Positions 1 through 8,641 are shown, numbered from the stretch's first letter. The stretch is DNA of 60,953 nt from Acidobacteriota bacterium (GCA_016789605.1 JAEUQO010000153.1:1-60953); one strand, 5' to 3'. Made by a program: numbers and translations. The notes: generated by a model not told the origin, from the sequence alone.

Positions 1-5
1 TGCGC

Positions 6-11
6 TATAAT
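6..11 (+). promoter_or_regulatory. Candidate -10 box (TATAAT) for the first gene
   Basis: A perfect TATAAT lies 45 bases before the chosen start of the first gene. The matching -35 box would fall outside the window, so the promoter cannot be confirmed. Confidence 0.35.
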
Positions 12-55
12 GCGTTCCGTTTTGAGTATGGGGCCAGTAACCAGGGAGAGTCGTG

Positions 56-658
56 ATGACCGAGTCGAATAAAACATCTGCCAGCAAACCGCGTTGGAAC
101 CTGTACCGCATCGTACTGGTGGCCATTCCCACGCTCATCCCCTTCGCCTATTTTTACGCCAACGGAAAACAGAATTGGACGTTGACTGATCTGGCCATCG
201 TCGCCGGATTGTTTGTCGGTTACTGGACGGTTGTGTTGCTGGTCGCCACGCGCGTGTTACGTCATCGTCAGTCGCTGCAATCGGTCACACTGGCGTCCCC
301 CCTGATTGAACTGCCGTTGAATACAGAACTGCGCGCCAAGCTGTCGGCCTTTGCCGCGACCAAAAAGCAAAAGCTGGCTGTCGCGGCGTTTGAATTGCTC
401 GATCAGGAAATCCCGCGTTTTGAACAAGAAGACGAACGCGACCGCGCGCGCCGCGACAACGAACATTTGCGCCAGCAAGCCGGACAAGGCGCGTTTCTGG
501 TCGCGGTCACCACCGAAATTTTGAAACGGTTGTTGTTGCTGAGCGGCGCACACGAAGAAGATCGCCAAATCTGGCGCTCGCAAATCAGCGAAACAGCGGT
601 GCGTATCGTCAGCGATGCGCTTGACCACCGCGAACCGCTGACCGAACAAACCAGCTAG
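56..658 (+). CDS. Small two-helix membrane protein, unknown function
   Basis: I do not recognise this 200-aa protein. It has two hydrophobic segments near the N-terminus (about residues 15-35 and 45-68) and then a charged, probably helical cytoplasmic region rich in Arg, Glu and Gln (about 75-200). The ATG at 56 is preferred over the GTG at 53 because the Shine-Dalgarno-like AGGGAGAG at 43-50 is better spaced from it. A TATAAT-like box lies at 6-11. The next gene starts 34 bases downstream on the same strand, so the two may be co-transcribed. The short linker and amphipathic tail would suit a small membrane scaffold, but nothing in the sequence assigns a function. Confidence 0.75.
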   Translation: MTESNKTSASKPRWNLYRIVLVAIPTLIPFAYFYANGKQNWTLTDLAIVAGLFVGYWTVVLLVATRVLRHRQSLQSVTLASPLIELPLNTELRAKLSAFAATKKQKLAVAAFELLDQEIPRFEQEDERDRARRDNEHLRQQAGQGAFLVAVTTEILKRLLLLSGAHEEDRQIWRSQISETAVRIVSDALDHREPLTEQTS

Positions 659-692
659 CGTTCCCGCCATTCCTTTCGGAGCTTCTCAAGCT

Positions 693-1544
693 ATGAACAA
701 TTCCACGTGCTCTTTGGCTTTGCTAGGCAAAGCCGCCCTCGTCGTTTGCCTGGCTGTCGTCGTCATGCCTTTGGGATTTGCACAACCCACTCCCACGCAG
801 AAAAAAGAAGAAGCGCCAGTGGATGTTCTGGTGCAAGGCGCGCTGGATTGGGAATTACAACCGCTGGTGGCGGCGCTGAGCGAAAAGGAAGAGGTACAGT
901 TGGCAGCCTGGACGTTTTGGCGCGGCAAAATCGGCAACAAACACGTGGTTGTATCGCGCACGGAAGTCGGTCCGATCAATGCCGTCGCCGCAACAACGGT
1001 GGCCATCGTCCATTTCAAACCAAAGCTGATCATCAATCAGGGAACCGCGGGCGCACACGATCCATCGTTGAAAGTGTTCGACATTGTGGTGGGCGAAGCG
1101 GCGGTTGATTTTGGCGCGTTCCGCTCTGCGCATGCGGATGAAGGCAAAGGCATAGACCAGTCGCGCTGGTCGCCGATTCCTCATCGTTTGCGGCTGGCTG
1201 GCAAAGAGCGCGTGCCGTTCAAAAGCTTCCCCGGCGATGAAGAAACATTACGAGTCGCGCTGGCAACGCCATACAAACGCGGACGTCTGAGCAAAGGCAT
1301 CCTCGGTTCTGCGTTTGAATACAACAAGGAAATTGACCGGCTGTTGTGGGTGCACAAAACCTTTGGCGCGTCGTCAGAAGACATGGAAAGCGCATTTGTC
1401 GCGGGCACAGCCCTCGGGTTTCAAACGCGCTTTCTCGCCATTCGCATCATTTCCAATTCAGAATTTTACGCGCCGGAATTGCAGGAAGTCGCCGGGGAAT
1501 ATTGCGCGGCCTTTGTCGTTGACGTCATCAAACGGTTGAAATAG
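693..1544 (+). CDS. Exported nucleosidase/phosphorylase-superfamily protein (MTA/SAH nucleosidase-like)
   Basis: A 283-aa protein with an N-terminal signal peptide (hydrophobic core about residues 13-30, cleavage likely near the Ala-Gln at 30-31) followed by a nucleoside phosphorylase/hydrolase fold. Family marks are the GALDWE stretch (Glu54 sits where E. coli MTA/SAH nucleosidase has Glu12), a Gly-rich NQGTAGA segment (about 115-121) and the Met231-Glu232 pair that holds the ribose. In the family the catalytic acid is Asp in RAISD. Here the equivalent is RIISN, so Asn255 replaces it, as in some 6-oxopurine phosphorylases. Export is unusual because the classic enzyme is cytoplasmic. It may act on nucleosides in the periplasm, or it may bind ligand without hydrolysis. 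The start is preceded by GGAG with a longish spacer. A terminator hairpin follows at 1565-1625. Confidence 0.75.
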   Translation: MNNSTCSLALLGKAALVVCLAVVVMPLGFAQPTPTQKKEEAPVDVLVQGALDWELQPLVAALSEKEEVQLAAWTFWRGKIGNKHVVVSRTEVGPINAVAATTVAIVHFKPKLIINQGTAGAHDPSLKVFDIVVGEAAVDFGAFRSAHADEGKGIDQSRWSPIPHRLRLAGKERVPFKSFPGDEETLRVALATPYKRGRLSKGILGSAFEYNKEIDRLLWVHKTFGASSEDMESAFVAGTALGFQTRFLAIRIISNSEFYAPELQEVAGEYCAAFVVDVIKRLK

Positions 1545-1564
1545 CCAGCCTAACGGGCGAAATG

Positions 1565-1625
1565 AAAAAGGCACGCAACCAGTCCGGCGAGCGCAGGGCT
1601 TTGGTTGTGTGCCTTTGAATTTTTG
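1565..1625. terminator. Bidirectional hairpin terminator between convergent genes
   Basis: Arms at 1567-1581 and 1602-1616 pair over 15 bases with one G-U. A-rich sequence lies on the left and T-rich sequence on the right, so it can end both the nucleosidase transcript and the leftward operon. Confidence 0.75.
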
Positions 1626-1637
1626 GGAAACAGTTGA

Positions 1638-1910
1638 TTATCCGTGCAACGGAATGCCTTGGTACACGACGTTCCAGCCCCGCTCGATGCTGGTGCTGAT
1701 GGCTTCCTGGTAATTGCGAATGGCTTCGTTGCTGGTATCAAACTGTTTCAAAAACGGCTGACCTTCGCGCGGGTCGTGTTTGATCACGCCAGTCACCGGT
1801 TTGTTGTTGCCGTCAGCATCTACCACCATTTGCGCCCGAACCAGCCCCAAAAACGAAAAGATGCCGTTTTTGGTCAGAATCGTTAAGTGCGTCATCGCTT
1901 TTTCATCCAT
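1638..1910 (-). CDS. 90-aa hypothetical protein
   Basis: I do not recognise this small protein. The ATG at 1910 follows an AGGTGAG-type ribosome binding site on the minus strand. A longer in-frame extension would run back into the SpoIIM gene and is unlikely. The chain has no signal peptide or clear membrane helix. It alternates short beta-like and charged segments, and its C-terminal half contains a predicted helix (about residues 58-75). It is the last gene of the leftward group, 97 bases after the SpoIIM-like gene and before the shared terminator, so it may be part of that operon or have its own promoter. Codon use resembles its neighbours. Confidence 0.65.
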   Translation of the reverse strand: MDEKAMTHLTILTKNGIFSFLGLVRAQMVVDADGNNKPVTGVIKHDPREGQPFLKQFDTSNEAIRNYQEAISTSIERGWNVVYQGIPLHG

Positions 1911-2007
1911 AGGTCGCTCACCTGTTAACAATGTTTTCGTAAAAATTTCGTGCGCATCATACCACACCTGCCCGGCAAAGCACGCCCGGGCGCAGGTCAA
2001 AGCCCGC

Positions 2008-2973
2008 TCAGGGCGTCGCGGAATCCTGGCGCTCGGCTTTGAGCAAATAGGCAATCAACCCGATCGCCGTCGCCCCCGCCACGCCAAACTTATATGCCTG
2101 ATGCACGGGCAAAGGTGAAATGAATCCTTCGATGCAGCCGGCAATGACCAGCAACGGAATGCACCCAACCAACAGGCGAATGGCGAGGGCTCCGCGCTCG
2201 ATCAAGGCTTCGCGGCGCGTGCGCTCCCCCGGCACCAGCAACGCCATTCCAATCAGCAATCCGGCGCCGCCCGCAATAAAGATGGCAGAAAATTCCAGCA
2301 CGCCGTGGCCAATGACAAACGACCAGAGCGTGCGTGTCATGCCATATTTGAGAATCAGCGCATTGATGGCGCCAAACTGCAACGCCGAAGGCCTAAGCAC
2401 GTCAATTGTTCCCAACACCGGCACGATGCTGAACGCGAAGACTTTCAAACTGACGCCGATGTTGTTGGCCATAATTGCCGCCGCGCCGACGGGCGCTTCT
2501 TTATTCAAACTCTCCCACCAGCGTTGATGCGCTTTGATCTGGAAAACCGTTTGCGGCGAGACATAGGCAAAATCGGCAAAATCGTCATTGCGCCAGGTCG
2601 CGACAAACGAACACACCGAAATGGCGGCAAAGATCAAAAACGTCGCCAGCGTGTAACGAAACGTGCGGCGAAAAACAGCCGGGAAGTCATACCAATAAAA
2701 ATCAAAGATCGCACGCAGCCCTTTGTTTTCGACGCGATAAATCAACCCGTGCGCGCGAATCACCAGATTGTTCAGGTAATTCACCAACCGCTGATCGCGT
2801 GATTCGACGCGCGCAATCGCCAGATCAGAAGCCGCGCGGCGATAGCTGCGCCCCAGTTCGCGCACTTCCTCTGTGCTCAGTTGCCGCAAACCGCGCACGG
2901 TACGCGCCTGGTCAATCAGCTCTTCCAACCGCTTCCAGTTCGCTTTGCGTTTTTCGATGAAGTTCTCAGCCAT
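2008..2973 (-). CDS. SpoIIM/DUF95-family integral membrane protein
   Basis: A 321-aa protein. The N-terminal soluble helical part (about residues 1-100) carries the typical W-x-x-L-E-x-L-I and L-G-R-x-Y-R pattern of the family. Several membrane helices follow (about 108-128, 175-200, 215-250, 265-290, 297-315). In Firmicutes, SpoIIM helps peptidoglycan remodelling during engulfment. In non-sporulating bacteria this family usually sits with RDD, DUF4129, DUF4350, MoxR and DUF58 genes and its role is unclear. Here it is split from the DUF4129/DUF4350 genes, which lie about 41 kb away. Only 6 bases separate it from the upstream CPBP membrane protein gene, so the two are almost certainly one transcript. 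Confidence 0.85.
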   Translation of the reverse strand: MAENFIEKRKANWKRLEELIDQARTVRGLRQLSTEEVRELGRSYRRAASDLAIARVESRDQRLVNYLNNLVIRAHGLIYRVENKGLRAIFDFYWYDFPAVFRRTFRYTLATFLIFAAISVCSFVATWRNDDFADFAYVSPQTVFQIKAHQRWWESLNKEAPVGAAAIMANNIGVSLKVFAFSIVPVLGTIDVLRPSALQFGAINALILKYGMTRTLWSFVIGHGVLEFSAIFIAGGAGLLIGMALLVPGERTRREALIERGALAIRLLVGCIPLLVIAGCIEGFISPLPVHQAYKFGVAGATAIGLIAYLLKAERQDSATP

Positions 2974-2979
2974 AATTCG

Positions 2980-3726
2980 TCAAAACTTCTGATAGAGGAA
3001 ATGCTTGTACCCAACGCTCATGCTTTCCAGCAGCCACGAGGGCAAAGCCGTCATCAACAGCAAGCTGATGACCGCGTGCGAAAGCGCCAGCGCAAACAAA
3101 TTGGGCGCGCGTTCATATACCCACGACCAGATCAACGCGCCCAACAACGTCAAGAGCATCAACGTCACATTCGGCGCGTGCAACAGCGCAAAGATGCCTG
3201 CCGTCACCAAAACGGCCAGATGCGAACGGCGACGCTGTTGCTCTGGCGAAGCCTGCGACGGCATCAGCACAAAGCGCACGCGGCGGTAGATAAATCCTTG
3301 CAACACATATTGCTGTAATAACGCCCAGGCAGGCAAAACCAACAGGTTGGTCCAGAAATGCGACGTTTGGTGAAATGAACCGGCCCACCAACCGAGTGCC
3401 GCAAACAACATACAAGCCAACACTGTCGGCCCGGCCACCAGCCGCAAGGCCCGGCCCAAATGTTCGGTCGTAAACCCCAGCGCGCGCCAGCTTTCGCCAC
3501 GTGCATGATGCGAATGGAGCATCAACCCCACCGCCAACAACGCCGGAATCGCCGCCAGCCAGCGCGGCCACGGTTGCAACGGCAACAGCGCCCAGGTTGT
3601 CAGCAAAGCCGACGCCGAGACAGAAGCCACTTCCAACCCGGAAACCGCCCGCAAAGACAATTGTGCGGCAGATTCGGGCGCGGTTGTTTGCGTTTCTGCA
3701 GGACGCGCTGACGGTAAAACTTGCAT
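2980..3726 (-). CDS. CPBP-family (CAAX protease-like) membrane protein with altered active site
   Basis: A 248-aa polytopic membrane protein with about six to seven hydrophobic segments and a soluble N-terminal 25 residues. The region around residues 134-150 aligns with CPBP/Abi motif 1, normally EExxxR. Here it reads Gln138-Gln139-x3-Gln143, so all three hallmark residues are Gln. Motif 2 (FxxxH) is intact at Phe179-His183, and a third His lies in the LSHAV segment near the C-terminus. Members with EExxxR are glutamic-type intramembrane peptidases of the Rce1 type; this one is probably non-proteolytic or uses other chemistry. It sits between the S9 peptidase (17-base gap) and SpoIIM (6-base gap). 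The family is fairly sure; enzymatic activity is doubtful. Confidence 0.8.
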   Translation of the reverse strand: MQVLPSARPAETQTTAPESAAQLSLRAVSGLEVASVSASALLTTWALLPLQPWPRWLAAIPALLAVGLMLHSHHARGESWRALGFTTEHLGRALRLVAGPTVLACMLFAALGWWAGSFHQTSHFWTNLLVLPAWALLQQYVLQGFIYRRVRFVLMPSQASPEQQRRRSHLAVLVTAGIFALLHAPNVTLMLLTLLGALIWSWVYERAPNLFALALSHAVISLLLMTALPSWLLESMSVGYKHFLYQKF

Positions 3727-3743
3727 ACGTCGAATTACGTCTT

Positions 3744-5981
3744 CTACTTCTTCAGATACCGATCAAACCACTGAATCGTGCGCGCCAGACTGTCTTCGCG
3801 GTGGCGCGGTTCGCGGAAGCTGTGGCCTTCGCGCGGATAACGTACCAAAACAGCGTCTACGGCGCGCATGCGCAAGGCCGTATACATCTCTTCGGCCTGT
3901 GTAATGTGAACGTCGTTGTCGTTTTCTCCGTGTAATAAAAGCAGCGGCGTTTTGGCATTTTTGATGTGCTTGAGCGGCGAACGATCCCACAGCAGATCGT
4001 AATTGTCCCACGGCATATTGCCAGCCGGGCCGTTGAATTCGGCGTGAATCAAATCCTGATAGAGAGACGTCGCGTAAAAGCTGATCAGATTCGACAAGCT
4101 GGCGGATGTCACGGCGGCTTTGAACCGATCCGTCTGCGTCACGATCCAGTTGGTCATATAACCGCCATAGCTGCCGCCCATCACGCCCATCCGGTCTTTG
4201 TCGAGGAACGGAAACTTTTCCAGCGCGACATCCACGCCTTTCATCAAGTCGCGGTAATCGCCGCCACCCCAATCATTGAGGCAGCCATCGGCGAATTTCT
4301 GCCCGTACCCTGACGAACCACGCGGATTGATGAGCAACACGGCATAACCTTGCGCGGCCAGCGCCTGTGCTGTGGGATTGAAACTGTAACCGTGCATTCC
4401 GTGCGGGCCGCCATGAATGCTGAGAATCACCGGATACTTTTTCTTTTCGTCGAGATTGAGCGGCGCAATGACCCAGCCTTGTATTTCAAAATCGCCCTGC
4501 GCGAATTTGAATTCGCGCAGCGGTGAAAACACGACGCTATCCAGCAAATTCTTATTGGCCTGGCTCAAAACTGTGAAGATGCCAGCGCCCGGCTTTCCGC
4601 TAATGCGACAGAGTTCGGCGGGTCGGACGTCTTGGGCAACCACATAGACAGACTGATGGGGATTACTGTCTCGCGCGTATGAGTAACTGGAGATTTGCCC
4701 GGCGTTGCCTGTGCGAAGCTGCGGTGAGACGCTTCCTGGGCTCCCCATAACTGCGCCGGGGTAAATCGTCGTTCCGCCCGAGTCAGAGACAGAAAAAGAG
4801 GGATTCGTGCCCGTCCATTCAATTCGACTTACGCGCCGGTCAAACAGGCTGCTCAAATCCTTGGGCGGGCCGCCTTGTGCTGAGATGCTATACGCCTGGG
4901 TATCTTCCGCCACGCTATCAATGGTCGTGACCGCGCGTTTCGTGGCCAGATAGGCAATCTGATTTCCATCCGGCGAAAAGACCGGTTGCCATTCGCAGCC
5001 CTTGGTTTTGGTCAGTTGCCGAATCGCGAAGGTGTTGACGTTGACAGTGAATAAATCCGTGTTGTTGACGCGGTCAGGATCGGGTTCGTGGTTGCTGACA
5101 AAAACGATTTCGTCGCCTTTGGGCGACCAATGAATCGAGTGTTCGTAATACAGCCCCGTGGTGAGTTGGCGCAGTTGCCGTGTTTCCACCCCGACTTCAA
5201 AGATGTGCGATTGCAGATTGTCGGAAAAGGCCGTGCGTGATTTGTATTGCAGCCGCGTGATGACGCGCGGGTCGTCGGGCAATGCACTCAGCGAATTTTC
5301 GATCGGTGAAGACGGTTTGTTGCCAAACGCCTGTCCTTGCGCGCGAAAAATCATTTCGCGGACTTCGACCGGCAGTTTTTCAATCTCATCGCGCGTCAAC
5401 GGGCGCAAAACTTGCGGCGGCAAGCCAGCCAATTTCGGATCATTGGCGAGCGGTGCTGGCGCGGCAGCGTGCGCATCGTTCAACACTTCGGGGGAAGAAA
5501 GAAACGCGACGCGTTTGCTGTCAGGCGCCCAGGTAAAGCTTTCGCCCGCCTTGGTCAGAAAGAAATTCGTGCGCACCACGTGCGTCAGCAACTGCGGCGT
5601 TCCGCCCGACGCGGCCACAAACCATAAACCATCTTTTTTGTCGCGATTGGAATAGAACGCCACCCATTTGCCGTCCGGCGACCAACGCGGCGTTGATTCA
5701 TTGAATGTTTCTGTCACCGCCCCGCTGGTCAACAGTTTCGGTTCGCCGCCAGACACAGGCACAGTCCAGAGGCGCGAAATCGTGCGGCTGCGGTCGGGCG
5801 CGACTTCGCCAACGACATAGACGACCTGTTTTCCATCCGGCGAAAGCTGCGCATCGCTGACCTCTTTCAACGCCGACAAATCGGCGGGTTGAAACCCTCT
5901 GCGGACTGCGGGCGTTTGCGCGCCGGTCAACAGCGACAACCAAATCATCAGCGCAACAACTGGCAACCAGGTATTTCGCAT
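3744..5981 (-). CDS. Exported S9-family serine peptidase (prolyl oligopeptidase/DPP-IV-like)
   Basis: A 745-aa protein with a signal peptide (about residues 1-21), an N-terminal beta-propeller built of WSPDG/FSPDG-type TolB-like repeats (about 30-440), and a C-terminal alpha/beta-hydrolase domain (about 490-745). The nucleophile elbow is GGSYGG. The acidic residue is in the HGENDND segment and the catalytic His is in REGHSF, so the triad is complete. Such enzymes cut di- or acyl-peptides from short peptides in the periplasm or outside the cell. The start lies 3 bases after the acpS stop, so the gene is probably translated from the acpS transcript. It fits the strongly peptidase-rich content of the window. 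Confidence 0.92.
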   Translation of the reverse strand: MRNTWLPVVALMIWLSLLTGAQTPAVRRGFQPADLSALKEVSDAQLSPDGKQVVYVVGEVAPDRSRTISRLWTVPVSGGEPKLLTSGAVTETFNESTPRWSPDGKWVAFYSNRDKKDGLWFVAASGGTPQLLTHVVRTNFFLTKAGESFTWAPDSKRVAFLSSPEVLNDAHAAAPAPLANDPKLAGLPPQVLRPLTRDEIEKLPVEVREMIFRAQGQAFGNKPSSPIENSLSALPDDPRVITRLQYKSRTAFSDNLQSHIFEVGVETRQLRQLTTGLYYEHSIHWSPKGDEIVFVSNHEPDPDRVNNTDLFTVNVNTFAIRQLTKTKGCEWQPVFSPDGNQIAYLATKRAVTTIDSVAEDTQAYSISAQGGPPKDLSSLFDRRVSRIEWTGTNPSFSVSDSGGTTIYPGAVMGSPGSVSPQLRTGNAGQISSYSYARDSNPHQSVYVVAQDVRPAELCRISGKPGAGIFTVLSQANKNLLDSVVFSPLREFKFAQGDFEIQGWVIAPLNLDEKKKYPVILSIHGGPHGMHGYSFNPTAQALAAQGYAVLLINPRGSSGYGQKFADGCLNDWGGGDYRDLMKGVDVALEKFPFLDKDRMGVMGGSYGGYMTNWIVTQTDRFKAAVTSASLSNLISFYATSLYQDLIHAEFNGPAGNMPWDNYDLLWDRSPLKHIKNAKTPLLLLHGENDNDVHITQAEEMYTALRMRAVDAVLVRYPREGHSFREPRHREDSLARTIQWFDRYLKK

Positions 5982-5984
5982 AAC

Positions 5985-6377
5985 TCAATCCGTCTCCAGA
6001 ACAACAAAGGCGATGGCTTGCCCCTCGGCGTGCGACAACGACACGTGCGCACGCGTGACGCGCAACATTTGCGCCAACTCCGCCGCACGCCCGTGGAATT
6101 GCAACTGTGGCGCGCCTTCAGATGATGATATGATCTCAACCTCTTGCCACCCCAAAGCTTTCACCGGGGTGGCTGCGCCGATGGCTTTGCGCGCGGCTTC
6201 TTTGGCGGCAAACCGTGCGGCATAGCGTTCTGCCTTGGCAGCGGGCGTGGCAAATTGCTCGCTGTAAGCAATTTCCCCTGAGGTAAAAACGCGCTGGCGA
6301 AAGCGTTCGCCGTGTTCGGCCAGCGACTGGATAATGCGCGCGATGTCCACGATGTCTACGCCAATGCCAACAACCAT
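5985..6377 (-). CDS. acpS: Holo-[acyl-carrier-protein] synthase
   Basis: A 130-aa protein of normal AcpS length. It transfers the 4'-phosphopantetheine arm from CoA to apo-ACP in the cytoplasm, which is essential for fatty acid synthesis. The N-terminal GIGVDIVDIARI motif carries the Mg-binding Asp, and the second signature FAAKEAARKAIG carries the catalytic Glu and Lys. It is the first gene of a leftward group with the S9 peptidase, CPBP and SpoIIM genes. The pgeF gene diverges from it 36 bases away, so a compact divergent promoter must lie at 6378-6413. Confidence 0.95.
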   Translation of the reverse strand: MVVGIGVDIVDIARIIQSLAEHGERFRQRVFTSGEIAYSEQFATPAAKAERYAARFAAKEAARKAIGAATPVKALGWQEVEIISSSEGAPQLQFHGRAAELAQMLRVTRAHVSLSHAEGQAIAFVVLETD

Positions 6378-6413
6378 ATCAGGATTTCAACTGTCTGCTT
6401 TTGTGATTTTGAA

Positions 6414-7244
6414 ATGAACCAGTTTTCTTTTCGACAACACGGCGAAGTGCAATTGCTCGTCTGTGAACCGCTGGCGCACGCCGGTTTCAAACACGCGTTT
6501 AGCACGCGTTTGGGTGGCGTCAGCCCGTTGCCTGCCGCAGCGCTCAGCTTGGGCAATTTCAGCCAGGACGAACGCGCCAACGTCAGCGAAAACCGGCGTC
6601 GGTTTCTGTCTGCACTAGACGCCACGGACTGGACGCTGGTAACCGCCAAACAGATTCATTCGGCGGATATTTGCTGGGTACGTGACAACGCTGAGGCGCG
6701 CGGGTTCATAGAACAAGGACCGCCTACGTGTGACGCGTTGACAGCCAATGTGCCAAACACGTTGTTGGGCGTGCAAACTGCCGACTGTATGCCGATTTTG
6801 CTGGGCGATGAGCGCACCGGCGCGTTTGCCGCCGTGCACGCAGGCTGGCGTGGCACGCTCGCGGGCATCGTCGCACGAACGGTTGAGCGTATGCAACAGC
6901 AGTATGGTTCGCATCCGGCGGACATTCACGCCGCGCTCGGCCCGGCCATCAGCACGGCTGTTTTTGAAGTCGGGCCCGAAGTGCTGGCCGCCTTTCGCGC
7001 GGAATTTGCTTATGCCGAAGAGCTGATCAGCGACCAGCAAGCCAGTGGCAAAGGGCATTTGAATCTGAATCTGGCCAATGCCCGGCAATTGCTGGATGCG
7101 GGATTGCGCGCCGAACGCATTTACGATTGCGGGCTGTGCACGGTCCTGCGCAATGATCTGTTTTTCAGTTACCGTTTGGAACGCGGCGCGGAAAAACCCG
7201 TCGGACGTTTGCTGGGCGTCATCGGACGCGCGCAAACGAATTGA
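6414..7244 (+). CDS. pgeF: YfiH/LACC1-family purine nucleoside phosphorylase (formerly polyphenol oxidase)
   Basis: A 276-aa protein. Family signatures are the FSTRLGGVS segment near residue 28, KQIHS, the Cys in QTADCMPIL, and HAGWRGT, which together supply the His and Cys ligands of the single Zn site. The C-terminal YRLERG motif is also present. Family members phosphorolyse adenosine and inosine and deaminate adenosine; in E. coli, PgeF is also reported to edit peptidoglycan precursors. The ATG at 6414 was chosen because upstream in-frame residues do not resemble the family and would overlap acpS. The next gene follows after about 30 bases in the same direction. Confidence 0.92.
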   Translation: MNQFSFRQHGEVQLLVCEPLAHAGFKHAFSTRLGGVSPLPAAALSLGNFSQDERANVSENRRRFLSALDATDWTLVTAKQIHSADICWVRDNAEARGFIEQGPPTCDALTANVPNTLLGVQTADCMPILLGDERTGAFAAVHAGWRGTLAGIVARTVERMQQQYGSHPADIHAALGPAISTAVFEVGPEVLAAFRAEFAYAEELISDQQASGKGHLNLNLANARQLLDAGLRAERIYDCGLCTVLRNDLFFSYRLERGAEKPVGRLLGVIGRAQTN

Positions 7245-7275
7245 TAAAATGGCTTTCAATGGGGGAGAACATATC

Positions 7276-8580
7276 GTGAAGCGAAGTCTATGGTCGGTTG
7301 TGATGTGTATTTGTCTGTGTCTGTGTGTTGACGCATACGGACAAAACCCGCCTGCGGATAAGCCCCCAAGCGAAGCGCCGCCCTCGCCCATGGTCATGGA
7401 AGAAGATTTGCGCCGGGCAATTCAGTCTTCTGGCGGCAGCGAACCGCAACTCATCGCCAACCTCGAAGCATATTTGAAAAAGTATCCGTACAGCGAACGG
7501 CGCAACGAAATCGAAAACGAGATTTTCAAAATGTGCGTCAAGCTGCGCGATTATGACCGGGCAATCCGATACGGCGAAAAAATGCTGACGGACAACGACA
7601 CCAACATCGAAGTGCTGACCAGCACCGTCACCGTGTTGCGCGAACGTCACGCCGAAGGCGACCTCAACAAAGCGCTGGTTTATGCCGACAAATTGGTCAA
7701 AAGCTTTGAAACGTTGCTGACGGAAAGCGCCAAACCGCGCCGCATCAGCGCCGCCCAGTGGGAAGACCGCAAACAACAAGGCCTGGCTTCGGTTTACCTG
7801 CTGCGCGGACGCGTGCACGCCGATCTGGGCAATTTGGATAAAGCGCAAGCCGATTTGCAGAAAAGCTTCAAGGCGGCCCGGTTGGCCGGTGCGGCGGTTT
7901 CGCTGGCCGAAGTCGCCGAAAAGCGCAAAGACAACGATCTAGCCATCGAAAATTACGCGCAAGGATTTGTCATTTCCCTGGTCACCGATGAAACGATTGA
8001 CAAGGCTGCCGTGCGGCGCAAACTCGGCCAGTTGTATGCGGCCAAAAAAGGCTCAGAAACAGGGCTAGGAGATCTGCTGCTCAAGACCTATGACAATTTT
8101 GTCAAAGAACGCAACGAACACCTAGCCAAACTGGAAGCGCCCAACATCAACGAAGGGCTGGCGGATGCAATGCAGTTCACGTTGACCAAACTGGACGGTT
8201 CGCGCCTGAAGATGAGCGAACAGAAAGGCAAAGTCGTTGTGCTGAATTTCTGGGCGACCTGGTGCGGCCCGTGTTTGACTGAGATGCCGCTGTTTGAAAA
8301 GACCATGGCCAAATACAAAGACGACAAGGACGTCGTTTTTTTGGCGGTCACCACGGACGAAGACCGCGAACTGGTGTCGCCTTTTCTGAAGCAACACAAA
8401 TTCAATTTGCCGGTCGCCTATGCCGAACACCTGGACGATCTTTTTGCCGTCGCTTCGATCCCGACCACGATCATCCTGGATCGCAACGGGCAAATTGCCT
8501 TTCGGCAAGCCGGGTTCAATCCGCGCGAAGATTTCGTCGAATCGCTGAGTGCGCGCATTGAAGAAGCCAAGAAAAAATAA
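7276..8580 (+). CDS. Exported TPR-thioredoxin (TlpA-like) protein
   Basis: A 434-aa protein from a GTG at 7276 that follows GGGGGAG at 7260-7266; an ATG at 7249 is a weaker alternative. A Cys-rich signal peptide spans about residues 1-22. The middle (about 40-270) is helical with TPR-like repeats. The last 140 residues are a TlpA/ResA-type thioredoxin domain with the redox motif WCGPC and a cis-Pro in ASIPTT. It probably reduces or isomerises disulfides or matures cytochromes in the periplasm, with the helical part binding partners. It ends just before a strong hairpin at 8598-8641. Confidence 0.88.
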   Translation: MKRSLWSVVMCICLCLCVDAYGQNPPADKPPSEAPPSPMVMEEDLRRAIQSSGGSEPQLIANLEAYLKKYPYSERRNEIENEIFKMCVKLRDYDRAIRYGEKMLTDNDTNIEVLTSTVTVLRERHAEGDLNKALVYADKLVKSFETLLTESAKPRRISAAQWEDRKQQGLASVYLLRGRVHADLGNLDKAQADLQKSFKAARLAGAAVSLAEVAEKRKDNDLAIENYAQGFVISLVTDETIDKAAVRRKLGQLYAAKKGSETGLGDLLLKTYDNFVKERNEHLAKLEAPNINEGLADAMQFTLTKLDGSRLKMSEQKGKVVVLNFWATWCGPCLTEMPLFEKTMAKYKDDKDVVFLAVTTDEDRELVSPFLKQHKFNLPVAYAEHLDDLFAVASIPTTIILDRNGQIAFRQAGFNPREDFVESLSARIEEAKKK

Positions 8581-8597
8581 CGACTGGCAATAAACCG

Positions 8598-8641
8598 AAA
8601 AAGGAACGGGAGCCTATGGCCACAGGCTCCCGTTCCTTTTT
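8598..8641. terminator. Strong bidirectional hairpin terminator
   Basis: Arms at 8598-8615 and 8624-8641 pair perfectly over 18 bases with A and T runs at the ends. It separates the rightward TlpA-like gene from the leftward small membrane protein gene. Confidence 0.85.
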
